Below, piece by piece: positions 43,940-52,461 of a stretch of DNA of 64,000 bases. A program made the position numbers and the translations under genes. A model generated the notes under the pieces. It had not been told where the DNA came from and made no database searches. It was given only the letters and a program-made list of their open reading frames with translations. The DNA is taken from NCBI RefSeq assembly GCF_039544105.1, contig NZ_BAABLA010000027.1; one strand, written 5' to 3'. The number at the start of each line of letters is the position of its first letter. Positions within the stretch are counted from its first letter, which is position 1. Source of the DNA: Haloechinothrix_A salitolerans (GTDB lineage Bacteria; Actinomycetota; Actinomycetes; Mycobacteriales; Pseudonocardiaceae).

Positions 43940-46048
43940 GTGAAGCAGTCACGACAGCGTGGCACGTCGTCTGACTACGTCAGGTACGAAACGGTTCTCG
44001 ACCACCCCCGAAGCGAGTTGTGGGAGCTGCTCAGCAGGCCTGAGCTGTATCCGCGCTTCTTCCGGGGGCTAAGCGTCTGCACCAAGATCCCGCCCGCCAA
44101 CCCCGACAAAACGACTGAATACACCGTCCGGGTCACGCGGGCGGGATATGGCGCCACCGATCTGCGACTGCGAACGGTGACTCGGCGCAAGCACGAGAAG
44201 TTCGTGCTCGCGCCGGTGCCGGAAAGTGGGAAGTGGATCTCGGTGACGCTCAGCGACGCGCGGCCGGGCAGAACCAAGGTCGCGTTCGTGATGTCGACGC
44301 CGATCGGACTGCCGGCCGAGTTCACGCCGCGCAAGTCGGTACTGCGCAGCTGGGTTCAGCAAGGGCTCGACCGCGTGTCGCACTACCTGGGGCGCGTCCC
44401 CGACCAGGCCGTGACGCACCCACAGGACGGGTCGACGCGAGTCAACATCGCACGCACGCTGGTGACGTCCGGCATTCTCAAACCAACGCGGCCCAACGTC
44501 GGCATCCGGCAGCTCAACCAGCTGAACCGGTGGGGCTTCAACCTGGTCGGCGGCTACGCACAGGCGTCCGCCCGCGACCCACACGTGCCAGCGCTGATCG
44601 ACGAACACCAGCCGCGTACGTTCGCCGAGACGTGGCAGCGCGCCCAACTGTTGGCCGCGGGCCTCATCGACCGCGGCGTCAGCCCGCGCACGACTGTCGC
44701 GGTGATGGCACGCAACCACAGCGCGATGGTCGAGTGCATGACGGCGTGCGGCATCATCGGCGCCACGCTGATCCTGCTCAACACCGGACTGTCCAGCAGG
44801 CAGATCGAGGACATCGCCGACGCGCACGAACTGCACACGCTGTTCGTGGACGACGAGTTCGCGCCGCTGGTGCAGTACCTGCCGGAGACAGTGGACCAGA
44901 TCAGTACCACGCCAGGCGGTACGGCCACGCGGCGCGAGACGACGGACGAGATCATCGATTCCACGCCAGAGCGCACCCTCACCCCGCCGAAACAGCAAGG
45001 CAGACTCGTCGTGCTCACCTCAGGCACCGGCGGCACACCCAAAGGTGCCAAACGGCCCGCGGCGAAGGGCTGGAGCACCATCGCGGCGATCCTGTCGCGG
45101 CTGCCGCTGCGCACCGGGGAACGCATGATGATCGCCGCCCCGATCTTTCACAGCTGGGGGCTCGCGACGCTGCAGCTCAGCACCCCGCTGCGCGCGACCG
45201 TGATCCTGCAGGACAGGTTCGACGCCGAGGAGTGCCTGCGAGCGATCTCGCAGCACCGGGCCACCACGCTGATCGCGGTGCCCATCATGCTGCAACGCAT
45301 TCTCAACCTGCCTGCCGAAGTCAGGGACAAATACGACACGTCGAGCCTGCGCATCGCGGCAAGCAGCGGCTCCGTGTTGCCTGGTCCGCTCGTCACCGGG
45401 TTCATGGATGCCTTCGGCGACATCCTCTACAACTTCTACGGCTCCACCGAGGTGTCGCAGGCGACCGTGGCGACTCCCGAGGATCTGCGGGCGGCGCCGA
45501 CCACCGCGGGGTATCCCGCGCTTGGCACGCAGATCGCGATCCTTGACCAAGACGGGCTGCGAGTGCCGCGCGGCTCGGTCGGCAGGATCTTCGTCGGCAA
45601 CGAGATGCTGTTCGACGGCTACACCGACGGCAACTCGGCCGAGGTCAAGGACACCTTCATGGACACGGGCGATCTCGGCTACGTGGACGCGGACGGCAGG
45701 CTGTTCGTCTCCGGCCGCGATGACGAAATGATCATCTCCGGCGGAGAGAACGTGTTCCCTCGGCCAGTCGAGGAGGCCCTGGCAGCGCTGCCGCAGGTCA
45801 GCGAGGTGGCCGTGGTCGGTGTACCGGACGACGAGTACGGCCAGCGCCTCGCCGCGTTCATCGTGCCGAGGACGGGATCGCGGCTCGACCCCGCGATGGT
45901 GCGCTCCTACATCCACCACCGGTTGAGCCGCTTCTCCGTGCCGAGGGACGTCACGTTCCTGACGCGGCTGCCACGCAACACCACGGGAAAGATCCTCAAA
46001 CGGCTGCTGGTGGAGCGCAGCGGGAGGCCGCCGGAGCTGACGGCCTGA
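43940..46048 (+). CDS. Fusion of SRPBCC lipid-binding domain and AMP-dependent acyl-CoA synthetase (FadD-like)
   Basis: 702 residues from GTG 43940, with TAAAGG upstream. Residues 12-155 are a START/SRPBCC domain (YETVLDHPRSELWELLSRPELYPRFF at the start). Residues 185-700 are an ANL enzyme: LTSGTGGTPKGA (about 355-366), AAPIFHSWG, NFYGSTEVSQATVATPE, MDTGDLGYVD, and the hinge SGRDDEMIISGGENVFP. The C-terminal Lys in TTGKILKRLL is present. It should make acyl-AMP and acyl-CoA from fatty acids; the joined domain may deliver the hydrophobic substrate. Most FadD proteins lack such a domain. Stop codon lies in the palindrome that follows. Confidence 0.85.
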   Translation: MKQSRQRGTSSDYVRYETVLDHPRSELWELLSRPELYPRFFRGLSVCTKIPPANPDKTTEYTVRVTRAGYGATDLRLRTVTRRKHEKFVLAPVPESGKWISVTLSDARPGRTKVAFVMSTPIGLPAEFTPRKSVLRSWVQQGLDRVSHYLGRVPDQAVTHPQDGSTRVNIARTLVTSGILKPTRPNVGIRQLNQLNRWGFNLVGGYAQASARDPHVPALIDEHQPRTFAETWQRAQLLAAGLIDRGVSPRTTVAVMARNHSAMVECMTACGIIGATLILLNTGLSSRQIEDIADAHELHTLFVDDEFAPLVQYLPETVDQISTTPGGTATRRETTDEIIDSTPERTLTPPKQQGRLVVLTSGTGGTPKGAKRPAAKGWSTIAAILSRLPLRTGERMMIAAPIFHSWGLATLQLSTPLRATVILQDRFDAEECLRAISQHRATTLIAVPIMLQRILNLPAEVRDKYDTSSLRIAASSGSVLPGPLVTGFMDAFGDILYNFYGSTEVSQATVATPEDLRAAPTTAGYPALGTQIAILDQDGLRVPRGSVGRIFVGNEMLFDGYTDGNSAEVKDTFMDTGDLGYVDADGRLFVSGRDDEMIISGGENVFPRPVEEALAALPQVSEVAVVGVPDDEYGQRLAAFIVPRTGSRLDPAMVRSYIHHRLSRFSVPRDVTFLTRLPRNTTGKILKRLLVERSGRPPELTA

Positions 46049-46110
46049 GGTGCCATGAAGGGCATCTTACTGGCGTCAGGCGCCAGTAAGATGCCCTTCA
46101 TGGCACCTCA
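46046..46110. terminator. Perfect 30-bp-arm palindrome shared by two convergent genes
   Basis: Arms 46046-46075 and 46081-46110 are exact complements with the 5-base loop tcagg. The first three bases (TGA) are the stop of the acyl-CoA synthetase gene and the last three (TCA) are the stop of the convergent exporter gene. The whole intergenic region is this element, so it probably terminates both transcripts. Core units atgaagggcatctta resemble palindromes I recall from other Pseudonocardiaceae. Confidence 0.8.
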
Positions 46111-47004
46111 CGGCGGTTCCTGCGGCGACTCAGCCGTCCGCTGGCCGTCCTCACGCGAGCGCAGCGCCACGCCGATGACGACGGCGAGAATGCCAAGCGC
46201 CTCCATACCGGTCGGTACCTGCGCCAGCACGACGAGCCCGATCACGGTCGCCGTCACCGGCAGCAGCGCGAGCAAGAGTGCGAACGCGGCTCGACCGACC
46301 TTGCGCAGCACGAATTGGTCCAGCGTGTAAGGCACGACCGTGGAGAGCACGCCGACCCCGACACCGAGCGCCAACAGATCAGGTGCGCCCCACACTTCGC
46401 CGGTGCCAAGCGCGAGCGGCGAGAGCACCACGGTGGCCACCGCGAAACCGACCGCGAGGCTGTCGAAACCCGACACACCGGTGTCGGCGAGCGCGACCCG
46501 GTTGCCGAGCACGATGTAGCCCGCCCAGGCAGCCGCCGCCGCGAGCGCGAACGCCACGCCGAGGGGTTCGCCCGCGAGCTGGACGTCGGCGATGAGCACC
46601 ACGCCGAGCGCGACCATCAACAGCGCGGCGATATCTCGGCGGGTCCGGGAGCCGAACGCGGCGACCACCACCGGTCCGACGAACTCAAGGGCGACCGCCG
46701 TGCCGAGCGGCAGCCGAGCGATCGCCTCGTAGAAGACCACGTTCATGCCCGCCGTCACGGTGCCGAACGCGCCAGCGAGCAGCAGCGCCTTGCCGCGCCA
46801 CGCCGCGCGCGGTGGTCTGCGCCACGCCAGCAGCACCAGCGCCGCGCCGAGACACCGCAGCCAGGCCACGCCGGAGGGAGTGGCATCGTCGAACAGCCAT
46901 ACCGCCATCGCCGCGCCGACGTACATCGACGTTCCGCTGATGGCGAACAGCACCGGGGCGGGCGCCTGCGCCAGCCGGGGTGCCACACGCGATCCAGTCA
47001 CCAT
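46108..47004 (-). CDS. EamA-family (DMT superfamily) transporter, RhtA-like
   Basis: 298 residues from ATG 47004; the frame continues to 47313 without conserved sequence. Ten TM helices in two EamA repeats, with FYEAIARLPLGTAVALEFVGPV (about 83-104) typical of RhtA-type threonine/homoserine exporters and VVPYTLDQFVLRKVG in the second repeat. Exports small metabolites, perhaps amino acids; substrate unproven. Divergent from the DUF7455 gene. Confidence 0.82.
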   Translation of the reverse strand: MVTGSRVAPRLAQAPAPVLFAISGTSMYVGAAMAVWLFDDATPSGVAWLRCLGAALVLLAWRRPPRAAWRGKALLLAGAFGTVTAGMNVVFYEAIARLPLGTAVALEFVGPVVVAAFGSRTRRDIAALLMVALGVVLIADVQLAGEPLGVAFALAAAAAWAGYIVLGNRVALADTGVSGFDSLAVGFAVATVVLSPLALGTGEVWGAPDLLALGVGVGVLSTVVPYTLDQFVLRKVGRAAFALLLALLPVTATVIGLVVLAQVPTGMEALGILAVVIGVALRSREDGQRTAESPQEPP

Positions 47005-47221
47005 GCCATAGTGCCTGACGTGCGCAAACGAGTTTCCATGACGGTCGGCTACTTGATCGTGATCTTCGGCTGCGACATCCGGACGAATTCGGCGTGACTG
47101 ACATCCCAGCTTGGCGGGAACACTTGCGGTGGTGGAATCGTCTGCAACAGTAGAAGCAACGCATAACGGCGTTGAATCGAGTGGCATCGGGCTCACGATG
47201 CTGGGACGGAGGGAGACTCCA

Positions 47222-47410
47222 ATGAGCGCAACGCTCACCCGCCCCGAGTTGACCAAGGCGGACCGCTGCGATCGCTGCAGCGCGGCGGCACAGGTCCGTG
47301 CGATCCTGCCCACCGGTGGTGAACTGCTCTTCTGCGGTCACCACGCCCGCCAGCACGAGAACAGGCTCAAGGAGCTTGAGGCCGAGATCCAACGCGACGA
47401 GACCGAGTAA
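47222..47410 (+). CDS. DUF7455 small zinc-ribbon-like protein
   Basis: 62 residues from ATG 47222, with GGAGGGAG upstream. CDRC and CGHH provide a possible zinc site; ELLFCGHHARQHENRLKELE is the conserved part. These short proteins are found beside sigA in many actinobacteria. Function unknown. A strong hairpin follows 24 bases after the stop. Confidence 0.82.
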   Translation: MSATLTRPELTKADRCDRCSAAAQVRAILPTGGELLFCGHHARQHENRLKELEAEIQRDETE

Positions 47411-47433
47411 GGCGTAGCTTGCCCCCTAGACGC

Positions 47434-47472
47434 CCTCGGGCGGGAATCCACAGCCGGGATTCCCGCCCGAGG
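47434..47472 (+). terminator. Terminator after the DUF7455 gene
   Basis: Perfect 16-bp arms 47434-47449 (cctcgggcgggaatcc) and 47457-47472 with a 7-base loop, followed by a weakly T-rich tail (tgtatct). Confidence 0.65.
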
Positions 47473-47503
47473 TGTATCTAAGGACGGTGGACCCACGTGA
47501 GGA

Positions 47504-47557
47504 GTTGATCTGAAGACAGTTCGGTCGTCACAACGACCACAACGTCGTCAGATCAAC
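47504..47557 (-). terminator. Branched inverted repeat at the end of the xylose-ROK operon
   Basis: Outer arms 47504-47517 (gttgatctgaagac) and 47544-47557 pair with one mismatch; between them ggtcgt and acgacc (47523-47528, 47533-47538) form a second stem. It lies 20 bases beyond the stop of the ROK regulator gene and probably ends that operon; it could also face the other way for the DUF7455 transcript. Confidence 0.45.
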
Positions 47558-47576
47558 ACGTCAGGAGCCTGACACC

Positions 47577-48746
47577 TCACACCATGTCCAGCACGCCCTC
47601 GAACGCCGACTCCGCCGCTCCAAGAAGCTTCACGTCGGCGCCGAGCGCGGAGGTGACCACCCGCACTCCCCCAACGGCGCGGCTGACCATGCTGCGCTGG
47701 CGCACCTGCTCGCCGACGTCGTCCAGCACCGGTCGCGGCAGCGCGGCGAACAGGTCACCGAGGACGACCAGCTCCGGACCAAGCACGTTCACGATGCTGA
47801 CGAGCCCGAGCGTGAGCCACTCCGCGAATTCCGCCAGGTGCTCGCCAGCGGTGCCCGCCTCCCCGAGCAGCCGCAGCTCAGCGACGATCGCTCCGCGTGG
47901 GCTGTCGTCGGGCAGGTCGAGCGCTCGCGCCAGCGCGGCCTCACCCACCTCGGTCTCCCAGCAACCGACGTTGCCGCAGTAACACCGTCTGCCCCCGGGC
48001 CGCACGATCATGTGGCCGATCTCGCCGACGTAACCGCCCCCACCGCGCAGCGACGATCCCTGAGCGATCACCCCGCCGCCGACGCCGACGTCGGCGGAGA
48101 CGAACACCACGTCGTCGGAGTCACGCGCCACCCCGCGCAGGTGCTCGGCGAGCGCGGCGAACTCCGCGTCGTTGCCGACCGTGACGGGGATGCCGAGACC
48201 CGCGCTCATGGACTCACCGAGCGGCACGCCCTGCCAACGTAGGTTTGGCGCCTCGTGGATGTAGCCGTCCGAACGCCGGGCGACCCCGGGCACAGAGATG
48301 CCCGCCGCCACCGGGCGTACACCGAGGTCGGCCGCGAGCAGCTGTGTCGACTCGATCACGTGCGTGATGACCTCACTCGGCTCGCCCATGCGGCCATGCA
48401 GGTTCCACCGATTGCGGCCAAGGATCTGCCCGCCAAGGCCGACCAGCGCGATCGCGACATGCTCGACCTGGACGTCGACGGCGAGCACAACAGCGGCTTG
48501 CGGCTGCGGCAGCACCAGCAGGGAGGGACGGCCCGCCGCTCCCCTGCCTGAGCGCGGGACGCGCTCCTCGACGACGCCCGACTCGGCGAGCCCGTCGACC
48601 AGCGTCTTGATCGTGCTGCGGTTGAGCCCGAGCTCCGTCGCGAGCACCGCCCGCGTGCACGGCCCGGTGACGTGCAGCAGGCGGAGCAGGCTGGATCGGT
48701 TATACCGGCGCACCTCGTCGGGTCGGGCAACGGATGTGCTGGTCAC
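47577..48746 (-). CDS. ROK-family transcriptional regulator (XylR-like)
   Basis: 389 residues from GTG 48746. N-terminal winged helix (about 10-75: RSSLLRLLHVTGPCTRAVLA, LGLNRSTIKTLVDGL) followed by a ROK sugar-binding fold with VGNDAEFAALAEH, GVGGGVI, and the zinc motif CYCGNVGCWE. ROK regulators repress sugar operons and release DNA on binding the sugar. It is the last gene of the ABC operon on the same strand, and overlaps the 44-codon frame before it by GTGA. The palindrome at 52340-52358 is its likely operator. Confidence 0.88.
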   Translation of the reverse strand: MTSTSVARPDEVRRYNRSSLLRLLHVTGPCTRAVLATELGLNRSTIKTLVDGLAESGVVEERVPRSGRGAAGRPSLLVLPQPQAAVVLAVDVQVEHVAIALVGLGGQILGRNRWNLHGRMGEPSEVITHVIESTQLLAADLGVRPVAAGISVPGVARRSDGYIHEAPNLRWQGVPLGESMSAGLGIPVTVGNDAEFAALAEHLRGVARDSDDVVFVSADVGVGGGVIAQGSSLRGGGGYVGEIGHMIVRPGGRRCYCGNVGCWETEVGEAALARALDLPDDSPRGAIVAELRLLGEAGTAGEHLAEFAEWLTLGLVSIVNVLGPELVVLGDLFAALPRPVLDDVGEQVRQRSMVSRAVGGVRVVTSALGADVKLLGAAESAFEGVLDMV

Positions 48747-48877
48747 GAGAGCATCGTCTCACTCCCTGTGCCACCACCCGTCACAGCACCAACCACAGTG
48801 CCGGCCACAGCGCCGGCCACGGTGCCCCCCAGCACACCATGGCCAGCACCGCCGGTACCGGTTCCCCCGTGCGGCAT
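48743..48877 (-). CDS. Tiny Gly-rich hydrophobic peptide coupled between permease and ROK genes
   Basis: 44 residues: ATG 48877 shares a base with the permease stop (TGATG) and the TGA at 48743-48745 overlaps the ROK start (GTGA), so the frame fills the gap between the two genes exactly. The peptide has a hydrophobic glycine-zipper-like core, GVLGGTVAGAVAGTVVGAVT (residues 14-33), able to form one TM helix. The underlying DNA is partly repetitive (gccggccac copies), and no separate ribosome site is evident. Either a real small membrane peptide or a frame that only carries ribosomes on to the ROK start. Confidence 0.45.
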   Translation of the reverse strand: MPHGGTGTGGAGHGVLGGTVAGAVAGTVVGAVTGGGTGSETMLS

Positions 48878-50325
48878 CACCGTGCCGCCGTCACCGCGCG
48901 CCTCCGCGAGAGCGCGTCGACCGTCGCGGCGAGCAGCAGGACAAGGCCGGTCACGATGGCGACCACGGCGGCGGGCTGCTGCAGCAAGCCAAGTCCGTTG
49001 GCGATGGTCGCGAGCACGGTGCCACCGATGACGGCGTCGATCACCTTGCCCCTGCCGCCGAACAGCGACGCCCCGCCGATCACGGCGGCGCCGACGGCGA
49101 ACAGCAACGTGTTGAGACCACCGGCCTGCGGGTCCACCGAACCGACCTTCGACGAGTACACGATCGCGCCGAGCGCGGCCATCGAGGAGCACACCACGAA
49201 GGCGCTCGCCTTGACCTTGGTGACGTCGATGCCCGCCCTGCGCGCGGCCTCCTTGTTGCCGCCGACGGCGTAGATGTGGCGGCCGTAGCGGGTGCGGTTG
49301 AGCACATAGGTGCCGATGACGAGCAAACCGAGCACGATCGGCACGACGTACGGCACGCCGGAGATCTCGATGCTCTCGTTGGGCGAGCGGTTGACCGTCA
49401 GCAGTGCCGTCGCCACCAGGCCTAGCACCGCGACGATGCCAACCTTGAACAGCACAAGCGGCGTCGGCTGGGTGACGAGGCCCCGTTTGAGCCTGCGGAA
49501 ATGCTGGCCGAGCGTTATCGCGGCGAATCCGCCCGCCGCGACAACGAAAAGCAACCAACTGCCCACAGTGGACAGGTTGCCGTTCGCGACCTTGTTCAGC
49601 ACGTCCGACGTGCTGATGCCGATCACACCGCCCTCGCCGATGAACTGCAGGATCACGCCCTGCCACGTGAGGAACAGGGCCAATGTCACGACGAACGACG
49701 GCATGCCGATCTTAGCGACGAGAAAACCGGTGATGCAGCCGATCGCGGTGCCGACCGAGAGCGCCAGCAGCATCTCCAGCCACGGGTTCGCGGCCATGCC
49801 CGACAGTGAGATGGCCACGGCGACCAGTGACATCACCACCCCGGGCCAGATCCGCAGCAGCGCGGCGAGCACGGCGGCGAGTACAAGCACGGCGTTGAAC
49901 ACGATGAACACCATGGTGCCCATGCCACCGAGCAGGTTGCCGTTCTCGGCGTAGTGCATCGCGAGCACCGCACCTGCCACGCCGGAAGCCGTGCCCGCCG
50001 ACAGGTCGATCTCGCCCACGAGCAGCACGAAGACGATGCCCATGGCGAGCATGGTCTGCCCCGCGCCCTGGGCGAGCAGGTTCGCGACGTTGTGCAGCGA
50101 GAAGAAGACGTCGGACAGCGACGAGAAAAGCACGAACAGCGCGACGAGGCCGAGCGCGGCGGGCAGCGAGCCGAGCTGCCCACCTCGCAGCCGGGCGAAG
50201 TAGTCGCCGATCGCCTCGGTGGTCGACATCGCGGTGGTGTCGATGCCGAAGTCGGTGATCGCCGCACCGGACGGCGCGGAAGAGGTCTGCGTCATGGTGG
50301 TTTCTTCCTTGTTCACTTCGCTCAC
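48877..50325 (-). CDS. xylH: Sugar ABC transporter permease (xylose type, XylH-like)
   Basis: 482 residues from GTG 50325, overlapping the ATPase stop by 4 bases. A 55-residue cytoplasmic tail precedes about 11-14 TM helices, longer than the usual 10 of this family. BPD_transp_2 signature: VGEIDLSAGTASGVAGAVLA (about 103-122), and the cytoplasmic loop RHIYAVGGNKEAARRAGIDVTKVK with the EAA-like motif. Forms the membrane channel for sugar import. Named from the operon pattern; D-xylose is likely but not proven. Confidence 0.82.
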   Translation of the reverse strand: MSEVNKEETTMTQTSSAPSGAAITDFGIDTTAMSTTEAIGDYFARLRGGQLGSLPAALGLVALFVLFSSLSDVFFSLHNVANLLAQGAGQTMLAMGIVFVLLVGEIDLSAGTASGVAGAVLAMHYAENGNLLGGMGTMVFIVFNAVLVLAAVLAALLRIWPGVVMSLVAVAISLSGMAANPWLEMLLALSVGTAIGCITGFLVAKIGMPSFVVTLALFLTWQGVILQFIGEGGVIGISTSDVLNKVANGNLSTVGSWLLFVVAAGGFAAITLGQHFRRLKRGLVTQPTPLVLFKVGIVAVLGLVATALLTVNRSPNESIEISGVPYVVPIVLGLLVIGTYVLNRTRYGRHIYAVGGNKEAARRAGIDVTKVKASAFVVCSSMAALGAIVYSSKVGSVDPQAGGLNTLLFAVGAAVIGGASLFGGRGKVIDAVIGGTVLATIANGLGLLQQPAAVVAIVTGLVLLLAATVDALSRRRAVTAAR

Positions 50326-51095
50326 ACGACGGCGGTGTCGGGGCGGGCGAGGCCAAGCTCCCCGGAACGGCCCGCGGTGATCAGTTCGACGACCTGGCCA
50401 TGGGTGACGTCCTTGGTGTTCACCTCGGCGGCGAGCCTGCCGAGGTAGAGCACGGCGACCCGGTCGGAGACCTCGAAGACGTCGGCCATGTTGTGGCTGA
50501 TCAGCACGACGCCGAGCCCCTGCTCGGCAAGCCTGCGCACCAGGTCGAGCACCTGGCGCGTCTGCGCGACGCCGAGTGCGGCGGTCGGTTCGTCGAGCAG
50601 CACGACCTTGCTGTCCCAGAGCACCGACTTGGCGATCGCCACGGTTTGGCGCTGCCCACCTGACAGCGATGACACCGGCGTGCGCACCGACTTCACCGTG
50701 CGCACCGACAGCGATGCCAGCGTCTCCCTCGCGGCCTGTTCCATGCTCGCCTCGTCCAGCAGCCAGCCGTTGCCCCGCTCGCGGCCGAGAAACATGTTCT
50801 GCACGATGTCGAGGTTGTCGGCGAGCGCGAGGTCCTGGTACACGACCTCGATGCCGAGCCTCGCGGCGTCCTTAGGGCTGCGGATGTGCACCCGCTCGCC
50901 TTGGAACAACACTTCGCCTGAGTCGGCGGCGTGGATTCCCGCGATGCACTTCACCAGCGTGGACTTCCCAGCGCCGTTGTCACCGACCAGCGCGGTGACC
51001 TCACCGGCGCGCACCTTCAGGTCGACGTCGTGCAGCACGTGTACCGGCCCGAAGCTCTTGTTGAGTCCGTGCAGTTCGAGGAGGGGCTCACTCAT
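50322..51095 (-). CDS. xylG: Sugar ABC transporter ATP-binding protein (XylG-like, half size)
   Basis: 257 residues from ATG 51095. One ABC domain with Walker A GDNGAGKSTL (about 38-47), Q-loop VVYQDLALADNL, signature SLSGGQRQ, Walker B VVLLDEPTAALG, and His in ISHN. Classical XylG/RbsA proteins have two fused ABC domains of about 500 residues; this one is single, as in several actinobacterial sugar importers, and must act as a homodimer. Confidence 0.88.
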   Translation of the reverse strand: MSEPLLELHGLNKSFGPVHVLHDVDLKVRAGEVTALVGDNGAGKSTLVKCIAGIHAADSGEVLFQGERVHIRSPKDAARLGIEVVYQDLALADNLDIVQNMFLGRERGNGWLLDEASMEQAARETLASLSVRTVKSVRTPVSSLSGGQRQTVAIAKSVLWDSKVVLLDEPTAALGVAQTRQVLDLVRRLAEQGLGVVLISHNMADVFEVSDRVAVLYLGRLAAEVNTKDVTHGQVVELITAGRSGELGLARPDTAVV

Positions 51096-51153
51096 GGTTG
51101 TCTCCGTGGTGCTGGGGCTGGCCGCGCCGCCAGCCCCAGCGGGTCGAGGTCGG

Positions 51154-52275
51154 TCAGGAGATGCCGAGTTTGTCGCAGACGTCTTTGACGTCGCGGACGC
51201 AGACGTCGCTGGCTGGCACGTAGCCCGCGTCGATCACGGTCTTGACGTTCTCCTTGGTGATCAGCTCCGGGTCGAGCAGTACCGACTTGACGTCGCGGTC
51301 GCCCTCCGGATCGTGCACGGTGTCCGATGCCAGTTCGTCGGCCGCGGCCGTGTCACCCTCGGCGAGCGCCGCCGCCAGCTTCGCGGTGGCCTCCGCCTCC
51401 TTCTCGATCGGCTTGAACACCGTCATGTACTGGTGGCCACGCAGAATCGCCTTGAGACCATCGGGCGTGGCGTCCTGGCCGGTGACCGGGACCTTGCCCG
51501 CGAGACCGTTCTTCTTCAACACGGTGATGATGGCGCCCGCGAGGCCGTCGTTGGCGGCCACGACGCCGTCGACCGTGCCGCCGTTGCTGGTCAGGATCTG
51601 CTCGAAGACCGTGCCGCCCTTCTGGTTGTCCCAGTTGTCGATGGGCTGGCTCTGCACGAGCTCCAGCTCGCCCGAGTCGTAGAGCGGTTGCAGCACGTTG
51701 CGCTGTCCCTCGTGGAACAGTGTCGCGTTGTTGTCGGTCGGCGCGCCCTCGATCTCGATGACCTCGGCGCCCTTCTCACCCTCGAGCGCCTCGGCGAGCC
51801 CTTCGCCTTGTAGTTCGCCGACGCGGACGTTGTCGAAGGAGACGTAGTAGTCCGAACCGCCACCCAGGTTGAGCCGGTCGTAATCGATGGTGGGAATGCC
51901 AGCGGCCTCGGCCTTGGACACGACAGCGCTGCCCACCTCGCTGTTGATCGCGGCGAGCACGAGGACGTCGACGCCCTTGGCGATCATGCCGTCGGCGAGC
52001 GTCGTGAACTTCTGTACCTCGCCTTGGGCGTTCTGCACGTCGGCTTCGAAGCCTTCCGCGCGCAGTGCCTTCTCCAGCAGGGGCTTGTCGAAGCCCACCC
52101 ACCGTGACGACGTGGCCGTTTCCGGCAGAATCACGCCCACCGTGCCCTTCGTCGCTTCGTTCGAACCGGTGTCGGCGGCGGCGCCGTCGTCGCTCGGTGC
52201 GGTGTTCGCCCCGCACGCGCTGAGCACGAACACGCTGGCCGCCGCGGCGGTCGCGAGAAGTCTCTTGGTCCGCAT
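51154..52275 (-). CDS. xylF: Sugar-binding lipoprotein of the ABC importer (XylF-like)
   Basis: 373 residues from ATG 52275, with GAAAGG upstream. Lipoprotein signal ending in LSAC (Cys about 21), a short Asp-rich linker, and a type-1 periplasmic binding fold: VGVILPETATSSRWVGFDKP, GVDVLVLAAINSEVGS, PTIDYDRLN and GVVAANDGLAGAII, PVTGQDATPDGLKAI. It captures the sugar outside the membrane. First gene of the operon, behind the operator palindrome. Confidence 0.87.
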   Translation of the reverse strand: MRTKRLLATAAAASVFVLSACGANTAPSDDGAAADTGSNEATKGTVGVILPETATSSRWVGFDKPLLEKALRAEGFEADVQNAQGEVQKFTTLADGMIAKGVDVLVLAAINSEVGSAVVSKAEAAGIPTIDYDRLNLGGGSDYYVSFDNVRVGELQGEGLAEALEGEKGAEVIEIEGAPTDNNATLFHEGQRNVLQPLYDSGELELVQSQPIDNWDNQKGGTVFEQILTSNGGTVDGVVAANDGLAGAIITVLKKNGLAGKVPVTGQDATPDGLKAILRGHQYMTVFKPIEKEAEATAKLAAALAEGDTAAADELASDTVHDPEGDRDVKSVLLDPELITKENVKTVIDAGYVPASDVCVRDVKDVCDKLGIS

Positions 52276-52339
52276 CACTGGGAACCTTTCGGTCTAAGCT
52301 GGCGGCTTACCCGGCTGCGCCGAGGTCCCGCACTCGTAA

Positions 52340-52358
52340 ATGTTGTGAGCGACAACAT
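52340..52358 (-). promoter_or_regulatory. Operator-like palindrome upstream of the sugar ABC operon
   Basis: atgttgt-gagcg-acaacat: perfect 7-bp arms around a 5-base centre, 65 bases before the binding-protein start. It is the only such palindrome in the leader, and the operon encodes its own ROK regulator, so this is the natural candidate site. The flank reads tatgtt on the minus strand, which could be an overlapping -10. Confidence 0.5.
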
Positions 52359-52461
52359 ATTCCCGAGCACGAGGATGCGGAAGACCATCTGTATCGATTT
52401 AGTTCCCGACGTCAGGACACGATTCGGCAACGACGCCCGTCAGGAACCCATCGTGCGGTGT

